Of a stretch of DNA of 64,000 bases, positions 39,099-52,000 are shown piece by piece (positions within the stretch are counted from its first letter, which is position 1; the number at the start of each line of letters is the position of its first letter). Origin of the DNA: Apostichopus japonicus (lineage: Eukaryota > Echinodermata > Holothuroidea > Aspidochirotida > Stichopodidae). The DNA is taken from positions 27,171,611 to 27,235,610 of the forward strand of contig NC_092576.1 of NCBI RefSeq assembly GCF_037975245.1. Reading direction: 5' to 3'. A program made the position numbers and the translations under genes. Below the pieces are notes generated by a model that saw only the letters and a program-made list of their open reading frames with translations, made no database searches and was not told the DNA's origin.

Positions 39099-42000
39099 GT
39101 AAGTTACATAGTTTGTTCACTGCATCCCATAACATAGTTTTTGCACTGCATCCCATTACATAGTCTGTGCACTGCATCCCATTACATAGTTTGTTCACTG
39201 CATCCCATTACATAGTCTGTGCACTGCATCCCATTACATAGTCTGTGCACTGCATCCCATTACATAGTCTGTGCACTGCATCCCATTACATAGTCTGTTC
39301 CCTGCATCCCATTACATAGTTTGTGCACTGCATCCCATTACATAGTTTGCACACTGCATCCCATTACATAGTTTGTGCACTGCATCCAATTACAACTAAT
39401 TGGTTCCATCCATTGAATCTTATTTTGTTTTCTAGACCTGTAAACTCCCTGTTCAAGTGGGAGTCTATTTTTAAATATATTTTTTTAAGGGAATCTCACG
39501 GTTCCTGATATTTTGTATAATTTCCATCCCAACAAAAGTTGAGATTTCTACCGGAAATGTTCGTCTAATTTGTTATCAGCTTTGAAGGCCGTGCAATCGT
39601 GCATATACGTTTCAATATGGAGAACAATTCTCTTCATCAATAATCGTAAAAAAATGCATTCTACCAAATGTTGCATTGTGTTCTGCAGCACTCAGGTGAG
39701 CACAATCTAATCAAATGTACTTTTACTGCAGAGGTGATGTGTTAAAACCCCGCATATATCTCTATGTTACAGGTTGAATTTGATTTAGCCCAATTCTTTG
39801 CATTTTTTCTTCTCCATTATTGGGATGAAAAATTGTAAAATCTCCTTAATTTTGAGCAATCTTGGCATATCTGTCTGCCTGTTGTAGGTGCTCTGCCCTC
39901 CTTGTCTAGATGTAGTTTGTGTGTGAGCTGTGCAGGTTTAGTTTAGATGCAAGTAATCTGATGAGAATGAGCTAAATAGTTTCTGCTACAGTTATGAATA
40001 TATGTATGTACACTATTGATTGTCTTTATATTCACATATTGAGTGAGGCCTCTCTGGCAATAGAAACTGATCAGAAAGTCTCTCAACGATTAAATCCCAT
40101 GGCTGACATGTTTCTGTACCTGTATACTGTGGCTTCACCAAGTTTCTGCAGTGATGCTTGCTCTGTGTGATAAATTTCAACGGGGAGAGATCGCATCATA
40201 GCAGCACTTCAGATTGCCTTGAATTTCTCTCTGTCACTCTGTGTAAACTTGTGGCAAACTTATAACAATATTTCCTGCAATGATCAATGAATGGTTTTCT
40301 TTACCTAAGAATTGATAACTTCTGGTTACTTCATTTTCTAGTACAAGTGAGATTTCAACCAGATTTTCATTAGTAGAGAAGTGAATCTCGAAGCGAGTTA
40401 CTTTTAAGATTTCCAGTATACTGTACCGTATCAGTACAAAACAGTGTGTACTTCTACTACCGCTGCCAATAGGAAAGTACCAGAGTGTATTGATCTGAAT
40501 GAAAATTAGCTCTTTATTTTGCTGTCTGTTCCAACTGCATTGTTCCCTCACTACAATATTTGCCGTGCAAACAAACATATCAGTATCGTAGCTTAAATAT
40601 GGCAATCATTTCATATTTCATAAGCACAGTAATAGGAGACCTGTATAAACAAAACAGGCATGAGACTCTTCCGCGGAAACGCGGATTTCCGATTTTTTTT
40701 TTTTCATTTTCGCGTTTTTTCTCATAATTCACGTTTTTTATTATTTTTTTGATTTGATTTTTTTTTTTTTTTTTTCCGAACATGCTGGACTGTGAAGGGA
40801 AGGAACACCGAATTTGACCAGTGGTGGAATCAAGTAGCACAAAGCAAGCAAAAAAACCTTTTTTTGGTTCAAAAAAGCTAATGGATAAATTATACAAGCA
40901 GAAATTCCACACTTTTTTGGCGAGTTACGTGATGTGATAGATTCCATCTAGAGTCCACCATTTTGCATCTAAGCCCTCCTTACCTGACAAAAAAATTCTA
41001 AATGGGAGGGGGACACCCCCTCCCCTTAAACCCCTCCCCCAGGACGGCGATCGATAAATTTCAGATTTTTTTCCCCTTCTCAGTCTCATCCCTGACAAAA
41101 GGACGGAAGTTAAAGAAAGTTCATTCGAAATTTCTTTGAAAGCATTTCTTGCATTTTTGGTCTGTTTGCAGCCGTCAGTGAGGAAAACGCATTGTAATGG
41201 CCGGAAACACAAAGATAACGTTAGAATATACTATCAGAAATGGATGGAAGAGCAAGCACAGACCTTAATTGACAGAACAAGTAAGTAATCAACCGATTAC
41301 CGTCACAGACATAGCTCATACTTCAAGCAAGTCTACGGACTAATAATTGTTTAAGTTTTATGAGTTCTGTTGGGTCCGGATCGATTGTACCAATCAGGTG
41401 CTTGGTTGAAGATAACATCTTAAGGATCATTATTTATGTTTCATACTTTGAAGTTGACTAGGAGAATATTTTGACTTCTTCATGTTAGACAAGTATGCCT
41501 ATGAATCAGGAAATGTTGGGTGATATATATTTATACATTTGATTCATGGTTTTGTGTACTGATTCTAAGAATGTTGTTATAACAAAGTTTCAGGTCGTTG
41601 TCCTTGCCAAAGTCTCTTATACTGTACGCAAGCTTAAGTTTATACAATTCATATGCACTTCTTATGGTATGAAAGTGTCGGTTAAATGTAATATGGTTGT
41701 ACCTAAAACCTGCCTTGAATTTCAAGGACAGTATTGCAGCCATGATGTAAAAAAATGTATCAGGAAATAAACAAAGTAGATTCAGGTTATCTGTGTGTTA
41801 AATGCATAGAGTAGTTTCAGATATCTGTGTGTTAAATGCATAGAGTAGATTCAGATATCTGTGTGTTAAATGCATAGAGTAGATTCAGATATCTGTGTGT
41901 TAAATGCATAGAGTAGATTCAGATATCTGTGTGTTAAATGCATAGAGTAGATTCAGATATCTGTGTGTTCAATGCATAGAGTAGATTCAGATATCTGTGT

Positions 42001-45000
42001 GTTCAATGCATAGAGTAGATTCAGATATCTGTGTGTTAAATGCATAGAGTAGATTCAGATATCTGTGTGTTAAATGCATAGAGTAGATTCAGATATCTGT
42101 GTGTTAAATGCATAGAGTAGATTCGGATATCTGTGTGTTAAATGCATAGAGTAGATTCAGATATCTGTGTGTTAAATGCATAAAGTAGATTCAGATATCT
42201 GTGTGTTAAATGCATATAGAGTAGATTCAGATATCTGTGTGTTAAATGCATAGAGTAGATTCAGATATCTGTGTGTTAAATGCATAGTGTAGATTCAGGT
42301 ATCTGTGTGTTAAATGCATAGAGTAGATTCAGATATCTGTGTGTTTAATGCATAGAGAAGATTCAGATATCTGTGTGTTAAATACATTTATGTAGATTCA
42401 GATATCTGTGTGTTAAATGCATAAAGTAGATTCAGATATCTTTGTGTTAAATGCATAGAGTAGATTCAGATATCTGTGTGTTAAATGCATAGAGTAGATT
42501 TAGATATCTCTGTGTTAAATGCATAGAGTAGATTCAGAAATCTGTGTGTTAAATGCATAGAGTAGATTCAGATATCTGTGTGTTAAATGCATAGAGTAGA
42601 TTTAGATATATCTGTGTTAAATGCATAGAGTAGATTCAGATATCTCTGTGTTAAATGCATAGAGTAGATTCAGATATCTGTGTGTTAAATGCGTAGAGTA
42701 GTTTCAGATATCTCTGTGTTAAATGCATAGAGTAGATTCAGATATCTCTGTGTTAAATGCATAGAGTAGATTCAGATATCTGTGTGTTAAATGCATAGAG
42801 TAGATTCAGATATCTGTGTGTTAAATGCATAGAGAAGATTCAGATATCTGTGTGTTAAATACATTTATGTAGATTCAGATATCTGTGTGTTAAATGCATA
42901 AAGTAGATTCAGATATCTTTGTGTTAAATGCATAGAGTAGATTCAGATATCTGTGTGTTAAATGCATAGAGTAGATTTAGATATCTCTGTGTTAAATGCA
43001 TAGAGTAGATTCAGAAATCTGTGTGTTAAATGCATAGAGTAGATTCAGATATCTGTGTGTTAAATGCATAGAGTAGATTTAGATATATCTGTGTTAAATG
43101 CATAGAGTAGATTCAGATATCTCTGTGTTAAATGCATAGAGTAGATTCAGATATCTGTGTGTTAAATGCATAGAGTAGATTTAGATATATCTGTGTTAAA
43201 TGCATAGAGTAGATTCAGATATCTCTGTGTTAAATGCATAGAGTAGATTCAGATATCTGTGTTAAATGCATAGAGTAGATTCAGATATCTGTGTGTTAAA
43301 TGCATAGAGTAGATTCTGATATATCTCTGTGTTATATGCATAGAGTAGATTCAGATATCTCTGTGTTAAATGCATAGAGTAGATTCAGATATCTGTGTGC
43401 TAAATGCATAGAGTAGATTCAGATATCTGTGTGTTAAATGCATAGAGTAGATTCATATATCTGTGTGTTAAATGCATAGAGTAGATTCAGATATCTGTGT
43501 GTTAAATTCATAGACTAGATTCAGATATCCGTGTGTTAAATGCATAGAGTAGATTCTGATATCTGTGTGTTAAATGCATAGAGTAGATTCAGATATCTCT
43601 GTGTAAAATGCATAGAGTAGATTCAGATATCTGTGTGTTACATGCATAGAGAAGATTCAGATATCTCTGTGTTAAATGCATAGAGTAGATTCAGATATCT
43701 CTGTGTTTAATGCATAGAGTAGATTCTGATATCTGTGTGTTAAATGCATAGAGTAGATTCAGATATCTGTGTGTTAAATGCATTTATGTAGATTCAGATA
43801 TCTGTGTGTTAAATGCATTTATGTAGATTCAGATATCTGTGTGTTAAATGCATAGAGTAGATTCAGATATCTGTGTGTTAAGTGCATAGAGTAGATTCAT
43901 ATATATGTGTGTTAAATGCATAGAGTAGTTTCAGATATCTGTGTGTTAAATGCATAGAGTAGATTCAGATATCTGTGTGTTAAATGCATAGAGTAGATTC
44001 TGATATCTGTGTGTTAAATGCATAGAGTAGATTCAGATATATTTGTGTGTTAAATGCATAGAGTAGATTCAGATATCTGTGTGTTAAATGTATAGAGTAG
44101 TTTCAGATATCTGTGTGTTAATTGCATAGAGTAGATTCAGATATCTGTGTGTTAAATGCATAGAGTAGATTCTGATATCTGTGTGTTAAATGCATAGAGT
44201 AGATTCAGATATATTTGTGTGTTAAATGCATAGAGTAGATTCAGATATCTGTGTGTTAAATGCATAGAGTAGATTCAGATATATTTGTGTGTTAAATGCA
44301 TAGAGTAGATTCTGATATCTGTGTGTTAAATGCATAGAGTAGATTCAGATATATTTGTGTGTTAAATGCATAGAGTAGATTCAGATATCTGTGTGTTAAA
44401 TTCATAGAGTAGATTCAGATATATTTGTGTGTTAAATGCATAGACTAGATTCAGATATCTGTGTGTTAAATGCATAGAGTAGATTCAGATATATTTGTGT
44501 GTTAAATGCATAGAGTAGATTCATATATCTGTGTGTTTAATGCATAGAGTAGATTCAGATATCTGTGTGTTAAATGCATAGAGTAGATTCAGATATCTGT
44601 GTGTTAAATGCATAGAGAAGATTCATATATCTGTGTGTTAAATGCATAAAGTAGATTCAGATATCTGTGTGTTAAATGCATACAGAGTAGATTCAGATAT
44701 CTGTGTGTTAAATGCATAGAGTAGATTCAGATATCTGTGTATTAAATGCATAAAGTAGATTCAGATATCTGTGTGTTAAATGCATAAAGTAGATTCAGAT
44801 ATCTGTGTGTTAAATGCATACAGAGTAGGTTCAGATATCTGTGTGTTAAATGCATAGAGAAGATTCAGATATCTGTGTGTTAAATGCATAAAGTAGATTC
44901 AGATATCTGTGTGTTAAATGCATAGAGTAGATTCAGATATCTGTGTGTTAAATGCATAGAGTAGATTCAGATTATCTGTGTGTTAAATGCATAAAGTAGA

Positions 45001-45559
45001 TTCAGATATCTGTGTGTTAAATGCATACAGAGTAGATTCAGATATCTGTGTGTTAAATGCATAAAGTAGATTCAGATATCTGGGTGTTAAATGCAAAGAG
45101 TAGATTCAGATATCTGTGTGTTAAATGCATAGAGTAGATTCAGATATCTGTGTGTTAAATGCATAGAGTACATTCAGATATCTGTGTGTTAAATGCATAG
45201 AGTGGATTCCGATATCTCTGTGTTGTGTATAAAGTAACCCATCGCCAACATTCCACTCTTAGGCGTATGTTTTAATTAGACATTCTCTGTTAAAATCTTT
45301 GTCTCTGGTCCTCCTTCTGTAGCCGCTGCATTCCAGGCTGGTAAGATTCATAGTAATCCGTTCACCGGTCAACAACAGAAAGCTCCTCCTGGAGCCCCTG
45401 CACCCGCAGGGGCAAGGGTTCCACCACCTCAGAATTACGCTGCACAGACCAGGCCACCGGGATTCCAGCCAGGCATGGGAGGACCAGACGGACCACCCCG
45501 ACCAGGAATGATGAACCCTGGTCCTATGATGATGAGACCAGGAGGACCACCAGGACCAA
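39056..45559 (+). CDS. SNRPC: SNRPC, U1 small nuclear ribonucleoprotein C, partial (3 exons seen)
   Basis: Plus-strand join of 39056-39098, 41172-41280 and 45323-45559, all GT/AG and phase-consistent, ~129 codons. U1-C binds the U1 snRNP and stabilises pairing with the pre-mRNA 5' splice site in the nucleus. Seen here: the U1-type C2H2 zinc finger [14 protein letters not shown] + [16 protein letters not shown] (Cys-x2-Cys ... His-x5-His), then [20 protein letters not shown], then a proline/glycine/methionine-rich tail ([19 protein letters not shown]). The tail is cut at a donor at 45560 and the next exon was not found in the 3.4 kb before POLR3B. The start codon exon is ambiguous. It is notable that a 5'-splice-site recognition protein sits among arrays of decoy 5' splice sites, but this is probably coincidence. 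Confidence 0.93.
39103..39395. repeat. 26-bp minisatellite, ~12 copies
   Basis: The unit is acatagtctgtgcactgcat cccatt. It starts at intron position ~+6 of SNRPC exon 2, so it abuts the donor but does not duplicate exon sequence. Confidence 0.95.
39396..40648. other. SNRPC intron, no gene seen
   Basis: Unique AT-rich intron. Short open frames on minus show no known family. Confidence 0.5.
40655..41094. mobile_element. Probable hAT-like MITE, ~440 bp
   Basis: The left end is CAGGCATGAGACTC and the right end GAGAAGG-rc...AGTCTCATCCCTG, that is CAGGGATGAGACT on minus. Both are flanked by acaaaa (40649-40654 and 41095-41100). The matching flank is only 6 bp, so the superfamily is less sure than for the other MITEs. 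The interior is rich in T runs and C-rich tracts. It lies ~77 bp upstream of SNRPC exon 3. Confidence 0.65.
41172..41280 (+). CDS. SNRPC: SNRPC exon 3 (zinc finger second half and helix)
   Basis: 109 nt, from phase 0 to phase 1, with acceptor TGTTTGCAG and donor GTAAGT. It encodes [16 protein letters not shown] and [17 protein letters not shown]. The zinc-binding histidines (H-x5-H) are present. Confidence 0.95.
41776..45222. repeat. 34-bp minisatellite, ~100 copies
   Basis: The unit is agattcagatatctgtgtgt taaatgcatagagt. Variants include ctctgtgt, tttatgtag, gatatatttgtg and acagagt, and some recur in blocks. It fills most of SNRPC intron 3, ending ~100 bp before exon 4. Confidence 0.96.
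45323..45559 (+). CDS. SNRPC: SNRPC exon 4 (proline-rich tail)
   Basis: 237 nt, from phase 1 to phase 1, with acceptor CCTTCTGTAG and donor GTAAGT. It encodes [19 protein letters not shown], then proline-rich sequence ending [11 protein letters not shown]. This is typical U1-C C-terminal composition. The frame is open through the donor, so at least one more exon is expected. Confidence 0.92.
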
Positions 45560-45565
45560 GTAAGT

Positions 45566-46962
45566 CAACTTGGAGGGTACCCTGAGTCATTACTTCAACT
45601 TGGAGGGTACCCTTAGTCATAACTTTATCTTGAAGGGTACCCTTAGTCATAACTTTAACTAGGAGGGTACCCTTTGTCATTACTTCAACTTGAAGGGTAC
45701 CCTTAGTCATTACTTTTACTTGGAGGGTACCCTTAGTCATTACTTCAACTTGGAGGGTACCCTTAGTCATTACTTTAACTTGGAGGGTACCCTGAGTCAT
45801 AACTTCAACTTGGAGGGTACCCTTAGTCATTACTATAACTTGGAGGGTACCCTGAGTCATTACTTCAACTTGGAGGGTACCCTTAGTCATAACTTCAACT
45901 TGGAGGGTAGCCTGGGCCATTACTTCAACTTGGAGGGTACCCTTAGTCGTTACTATAACTTGGAGGGTACCCTGAGTCATAACTTCAACTTGGAGGGTAC
46001 CCTTAGTCATAACTTCAACTTGGAGGGTAGCCTGGGCCATTACTTCAACTTGGAGGGTACCCTTAGTCGTTACTATAACTTGGAGGGTACCCTGAGTCAT
46101 AACTTCAACTTGGAGGGTACCCTTAGTCATAACTTCAACTTGGAGGGTATCCTTAGTCATTACTTTAACTTGGAGGGTACCCTGAGTCATAACTTCAACT
46201 TGGAGGGTACCCTTAATCATAACTTTATCTTGGAGGGTACCCTTAGTCATAACTTCAACTTGAAGGGTACCCTTAGTCATTACTTTAACTTGGAGGGTAC
46301 CCTTAGTCGTTACTATATCTTGGAAGGTACCCTTTGTCATTACTTCAACTTGGAGGTTACCCTTAGTCATAACTTTAACTTGGAGGGTACCCTTAGTCAT
46401 AACTTTAACTTGGAGGGTACCCTTAGTCATTACTATATTTTGGAGGGTACCCTTAGTCATTAAATCAACTTTGAGGGTACCCTTGGTGGTTACTATATCT
46501 TGGAAGGTACCCTTTGTCATTACTTCAACTTGGAGGGTACCCTTAGTCATAACTTCAACTTGGAGGGTACCCTTAGTCATTACTTTAACTTGGAGGGTAC
46601 CCTTAGTCATTGCTATAACTTGGAGGGTACCCTGAGTCATTACTTCAACTTGGAGGGTACCCTTAGTCATTACTTCAACTTGGAGGGTACCCTTTGTCAT
46701 AACTTCAACTTGGAGGGTACCCTTAGTCATTACTATATCTTGGAGGGTACCCTTAGTCATTACTTTAACTTGAAGGGTACCCTTAGTCGTTACTATATCT
46801 TGGAAGGTACCCTTTGTCATTACTTCAACTTGGAGGGTACCCTTAGTCATAACTTTAACTCGGAGGGTACCCTTAGTCATTACTTTAACTTGGAGGGTAC
46901 CCTTAGTTATTGCTATAACTTGGAGGGTACCCTGAGTCATTACTTCAACTTGGAGGGTACCC
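45566..46962. repeat. 30-bp minisatellite, ~47 copies, starting at intron +7 of SNRPC exon 4
   Basis: The unit is tggagggtacccttagtcat tacttcaact. Because the period is a multiple of three, it stays open for ~500 codons on minus and ~257 on plus. These frames are repetitive read-through, not proteins. A ~300-bp block with ttgctataact and ctttgtcat variants is repeated near 46500 and 46800. Confidence 0.96.
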
Positions 46963-47904
46963 TTGTTTAAATGATTTTTCTTTCTTAAAACAACACTGAG
47001 CTGCCGCCCCTACTTTTAGTAAAAAGGTCCGTTTTTGATGATTAAGCCCCGCCTCCAAGTCTGGTTTGTAGCAGATTGGCTATGACTCATGACAGCTACA
47101 TGTTAGATATACGAAAATGGCTACCCTCGCCACCAATTTTCTGTACTGTAGTTAGGTACTGTACGCGAGGTGTAGTGTATTGCATGCTAATTACATATAC
47201 ACATTGTGTAGTGTTGAATTTTAAGTAGTGCATTTAATTTATATTAGGCCTTCGTTTTTGTAACATCCATTTAAGGTGGTGTTCAGATAGCTTTTCAGAG
47301 CAAGGGCCATGATAAGTTTGTTTGATTGCGCTTCATGTATTTTTTGTATAATTACGTTTACACATTGTTGTACTTCTGACGGCTACTTAGGCCTAGGCCT
47401 AATGCATTTAAAAAATATATAGGCCTCGGCCTATTACTATTATTAGGCTTTCAGTGATAGCCACATTAGCATTGTACTGGTGTTCAGACAGCTTTTCCTA
47501 GGCAGGACTAGGGTAAGTTTGTTTGATGGGTACGTATAAAAGAGGAGCCGGCCATAGCATCACAACTTTTATAAGACTATAAAAATTGTATAAGGTTATG
47601 TTTTATTTATAAGGATATAAGATGTATAAGGTTATAAGAAGTATGTTTAGCTTTCTTTTGAACCTGTGATGTTTGACATAAAATGTACAAAGAATTAAAA
47701 TAAAATAACAAAATGGAGAGGAACTGAGGAGGCTATTAGGGGAGGAGGAGGCCACCCATCAAATAAAAACTTGTAATCTTCTTTTACATTATATTTTCCA
47801 AGTCATAAATCCATGAAATCTTCATGTCAGAAAAGTGGAAGTGGACACAGTTTTGATGGTAGTCACAACTACAGTCTACAGTGACATACAGTAGGTGGAT
47901 AGGC

Positions 47905-48010
47905 CTAGCTCTCAAGGCGGGCATCAAGAATATGGTCGAGTTCTCCACTTCTAATTTGGCCGTTGTCATTGACGTCAAACTATATGACCAAAAAGTCCAA
48001 CAGAGACTGA
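47905..48010 (-). pseudogene. EF-hand-like fragment
   Basis: The minus strand encodes a perfect EF-hand loop DVNDNGQIRSGE followed by LDHILDARLES and a stop (47979-47905). Upstream in the same frame is SLLDFLVI, then TAG directly before FDVND. Either the TAG marks a stop in a decayed gene copy, or CATATAG is an acceptor and 47905-47979 is a terminal exon. No partner exons were recognised. Confidence 0.35.
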
Positions 48011-48288
48011 CCCAAGATGAAGGATACCACATAAAAAACAAGTTTTTAGGTATTCTATGACATTACTAAACCTTGCAACGTCGTTCTTTCGACAAACAGG
48101 CAATGAGCGCTAAAGGCAACACTAGCAGGATAAAGTGTAACCTGCAGAGACTATTCGTGGCAAAGTAGCTTAAATGCAAGTTATATATTTGTTGTACCAT
48201 GATTGTGGTGATAATTGTAGAGACAGAGCAAAGATTTGAAATTAGGAATCAAAATTAAAACTTCCAGTATTGAGATACTATTATTTTA

Positions 48289-48400
48289 CCAAATTTATAT
48301 TATTTTACCAAATTTATATTATTTTACCAAATTTATATAGCGCTCTTTTCATGCTTAAGCATTTTCAAGGGCGCTTTACAATGACAACAAAATGACAAAT
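48289..48400. repeat. Dispersed repeat with GCGCTTTACA motif plus 3-copy 20-bp repeat
   Basis: Three copies of tattattttaccaaatttat lead into atttatatagcgctcttttc ... aagggcgctttacaatgaca. Related sequences occur at 54190-54335 and 57217-57320, each beginning with an (ATA)n-like run and containing an agcgc...gcgctttaca-type short hairpin. This is a dispersed MITE- or SINE-like family. Confidence 0.7.
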
Positions 48401-49017
48401 CCCTTAAAATATGAATAAGAAGAATAAACTTGACACTACTTAAATATTAATATAAAAATAAATATAATTTAGAATAGTATTTAGAATGTACTTAATGGCA
48501 CTAAGAACACAACTAATTGATTGTTGTTTACAATGTGTTCAAAGAAAAATGAAAAAATGGAAATCCAGAATTGAAATAAGTCGCTCATGGTCAAAGTTAT
48601 TTTCAAGACCCCCCCAAGCTAGTAGTCATGAAAAGTTAAAAGATTTGTCTGTCTAATATACATTCTCCATCTAAACTACTGCTAAGTTTTAATTGAATCA
48701 AAATGGCACCGATTGCCCTGGAAGAAAGGCATTGTGACATTTTAAGGCTATCAATGGGCTGTTTTGAGGGGCATGACAGCCTTTTTTCTGACCACAACAA
48801 ACAAACAAATTCAGAAAATATTCAAAATAAGCCATCAGTGCCTTGGTGATTGTTGAGCTGTTGCTCTCTGGAAGAGATAGAAGTTAGACTGTTAGTAGTT
48901 CTCAGGATTTTGGACATACTGATATGGCATTGATTTTCATTCTCCAGTAATTGAGTAAATTGTTCATTATTATTATCTGGTTGAATTACTCTTATCTTCT
49001 AATTGTATTCTCGGCAG

Positions 49018-49099
49018 TTCCACTCATGAGAGGAAGAGTAGAACTGTGGTGATCTTGAAAAAAGGAAGACATTACATCAAACATAACTCTCTGACTGAG
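49018..49099 (+). CDS. POLR3B: POLR3B exon ([20 protein letters not shown])
   Basis: 82 nt, from phase 2 to phase 0, with acceptor TCGGCAG and donor GTAAGA. It encodes [19 protein letters not shown] and IKHNSLTE, matching the S-T-H-E-x-K-S-R-T block and the ...LxE end before DVPIV in RPC2. Confidence 0.9.
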
Positions 49100-52000
49100 G
49101 TAAGACTAATAACTGAAGAAAGGCCCTTTCACTTTTAGTGAGCCAAATTAACTTGAAAAAACTTATTTTACTCAACTCGGCCACTTTGATTGTGGAAGAC
49201 GCTTTTTAAAACTACTGCATTGGAGGATATTTCAGTGGTAAAATTCTTTCTGGCGAAAGAAGAATGTATTCTAAACATCTTGATAAGGTTTTCATGCCCT
49301 TTCTGAAAAAGTCCTTGACTCAGGATACTTGTATTGTACTATTTTCATTCTGTTGTTCTCGGAAGGATCTCCACAATGAAACTCTCATTGTTCTGTTTTA
49401 TGCTATGTCCTCAAGATGCTTCTATTATGATGTGTTCATTTTATTGCTCTGTGAAGAATGTACATTGGGATGTCCTCAAGATGCTTCTATTATGATGTGT
49501 TCATTTTATTGCTCTGTGAAATATGTCCTCAAGATGCTTCTATTATGATGTGTTCATTTTACTGCTCTGTGCAGAATGTCCTCAAGATGCTTCTATTATG
49601 ATGTGTACATTTTACTGCTCTGTGAAGTATGTCCTCAAGATGCTTCTATTATGATGTGTTCATTTTACTGCTCTGTGAAGTTTGTCCTCAAGATGCTGCT
49701 ATCATGATGTGTTCATTTTATTGCTCTGTGAAGTATGTACATTGGGATGTCCTCAAGATGCTTCTATTATGATGTGTTCATTTTACTGCTCTGTGAAGTA
49801 TGTCCTCAAGATGCTTCTATTATGTGTTCATTTTACTGCTCTTTGAAGTATGTCCTCATGATGCTTCTATTATGATGTTTATTTTATTGCTCTATGAAGT
49901 ATGTACATCGGGATGTCCTCAAGATGCTTCTATTAATGGGCAGGGTCAAGCGGTAACGGAGGGACATTTGACTGTATTCCTTACACATTTTGTCTCTCCT
50001 TGCATTGGTTTGAGGGAGTATGTTGCAATTTCTTGTGTGGTTATCTAGACAGGTAGTTACTTGCTTCATACCCATAAACTTAATTCTTGTGGCTGTTACT
50101 GTAGGAAAAATATGGCATGAAAAACATCATGGTAACATAGGGACACCAAATGAACACGTGTTTTCACACTTTTTTTTGAAGATGTCAAATCCACTGTTCT
50201 TAAGTTACACTGACCATGTAACTTATATCAGGTGTTGGCTGGTATATTGCTTCACATACACCAAGGAAAAATTAGATGAACAGGCATCAATTGTCAAATC
50301 TACAGTTGATTTTGTACAGTAACGGAGGGACAATTCCGATGGTAACGGAGGGACACAAAATGTTCAGTGTTGTTTAGTGTAGCCTTTTGCCTGTTTTTGC
50401 TGCTTTAGATTCAATATTTTTATTGCTATTGGACTAAAAGTTATATTACTTAGGGAAACAAGGTACAGTATGTACAAGCTATGTTCACCAAAATATTAGC
50501 AATTTTGCTGGTTAATAAAAATGTAAGAAAAAAATAGTAAGAAATTGATTAAAAGAACAAGTTTAAACAGAACACTCTTCATCATTTAGCACTCTCTAAC
50601 TGCATTATTAGCAACTGTTGGTGGGGGGGGGGGGTGGGGGCTAGTGCACTTCAAAACAAGTCAGTAAATCACATATTTACAGTAGACAGTTCACAGGTAC
50701 TGTACTGTACTATGTGCAGAAATTTCATTACAGTAGTATGCCAGTCACATTTTGTCTTCCAAATACTACTAGTACTTTGCAGAAACCACTTGGTGCAGTA
50801 ATTGATACTGGGCTTAAAAGTGAAATGCTGAAGTAACTTCTAACTTTAATGATAAATCCATACTGTAATAATGCAGTGGTATTTTAACAATTTAACAACT
50901 ATCAACAATAATAATACAAAAACATTTTGAGACATAACATGATACAGTTACAGTAGCTACTGTACTGCAGAAAGGTTCAGTATGCCTGAATGTAATATTT
51001 GTGGATTAGAAACTATAGATAATTGAATTAACTTCCTGAAATATGTATAAACTAAAAAAAAAAAAAAAAAAAAAAATATCATAAAAGTAAAAAACAATAT
51101 TCCAATCACAACTATGCTTTGAACATGTCTGCAAACTTTTTCTAGTATTTTTAATCCTGATCAACAAATTTTGAGTTTGCTCTTGCTGATCAACAAATTT
51201 TGAGTTTGCTCTTGCTGAAGGAAAGTGGCTTTGGAAGCTCTTTCAAATGGAAGAAAATGTCCTTGATTCTCACAGCTGAAATATTGCTCACACTTTTGAA
51301 CTGGTTGGCAATCAGCAGTGTATGAATGAAAACTTCCATTCTGTACCTTCCAGCCAGTGTTTGTGGTGTTGTTTTTTCTAACTCAAATGTAGCTTTTCTT
51401 GACTTCCATGACTTCACATTCTGAGGAATTTATTAATGTTAGTCAAGCTGTTGTTCTCTTCACATAAACAGGAAGTCAAGAATTCCATTCTTAGAACACA
51501 ACTAGTAGCAAGTAAACTCCCACTGGCAGGAATCTGTGCACAATCTTGCAGTAAACAATTGTCCCTCCGTTACTGGTAACGGAGGGACACTACTTCACTT
51601 GTTCTTTACTATAGCATAAAAAGTAGCTAACTCCTTGGTTTAACATTTCTTTAGTGGTTAACCCTAAGAAAGTGTTTTATACAAATTATGAAATTTTTCC
51701 AGCATTGAATGACTGAGAAATTAAAAAAAATGTATTTTTTTGGTAAGGGAGGGACAGGTAACGGAGGGACAAATCAGGTAATTAGCAGTTACTGCTAATT
51801 GACAAGTTATAGACATTGAAGGGGAATTATACCTGTGATATTCATAATATTGACCATGACTACTAGGCTGTGTAAGTAATCTTTCTAAGTCATCTTTGTA
51901 CTAGGAAAAATTTGGTTTTAAAAATATCCCCAGAATTCAAGAATTTTTCAGATAACACAAGTGCAAATTGGCATGTGTTATATATGTCTATAACTTTTTA

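Larger units (their letters stand above)
46963..49017. other. Interval where SNRPC 3' and POLR3B 5' exons should be but were not found
   Basis: Apart from an EF-hand-like fragment on minus and a dispersed repeat, no coding block is visible. The family lengths require a SNRPC tail exon and ~190 codons of POLR3B between 45559 and 49018. Confidence 0.55.

Noticed and set aside
40234-41212. Minus-strand open frames of 70-120 codons
   Set aside because: They lie in an SNRPC intron, a T-rich MITE and antisense to exon 3; no recognisable family.
45435-46970. 501-codon minus and 257/156-codon plus open frames as repeat proteins
   Set aside because: They are translations of a 30-bp intronic minisatellite; the minus frame also runs antisense through SNRPC exon 4.
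51190-51417. Possible transposase fragment in the 2.2-kb element
   Set aside because: The composition looks protein-like, but I recognise no catalytic motif and it is only 75 codons; left unassigned.
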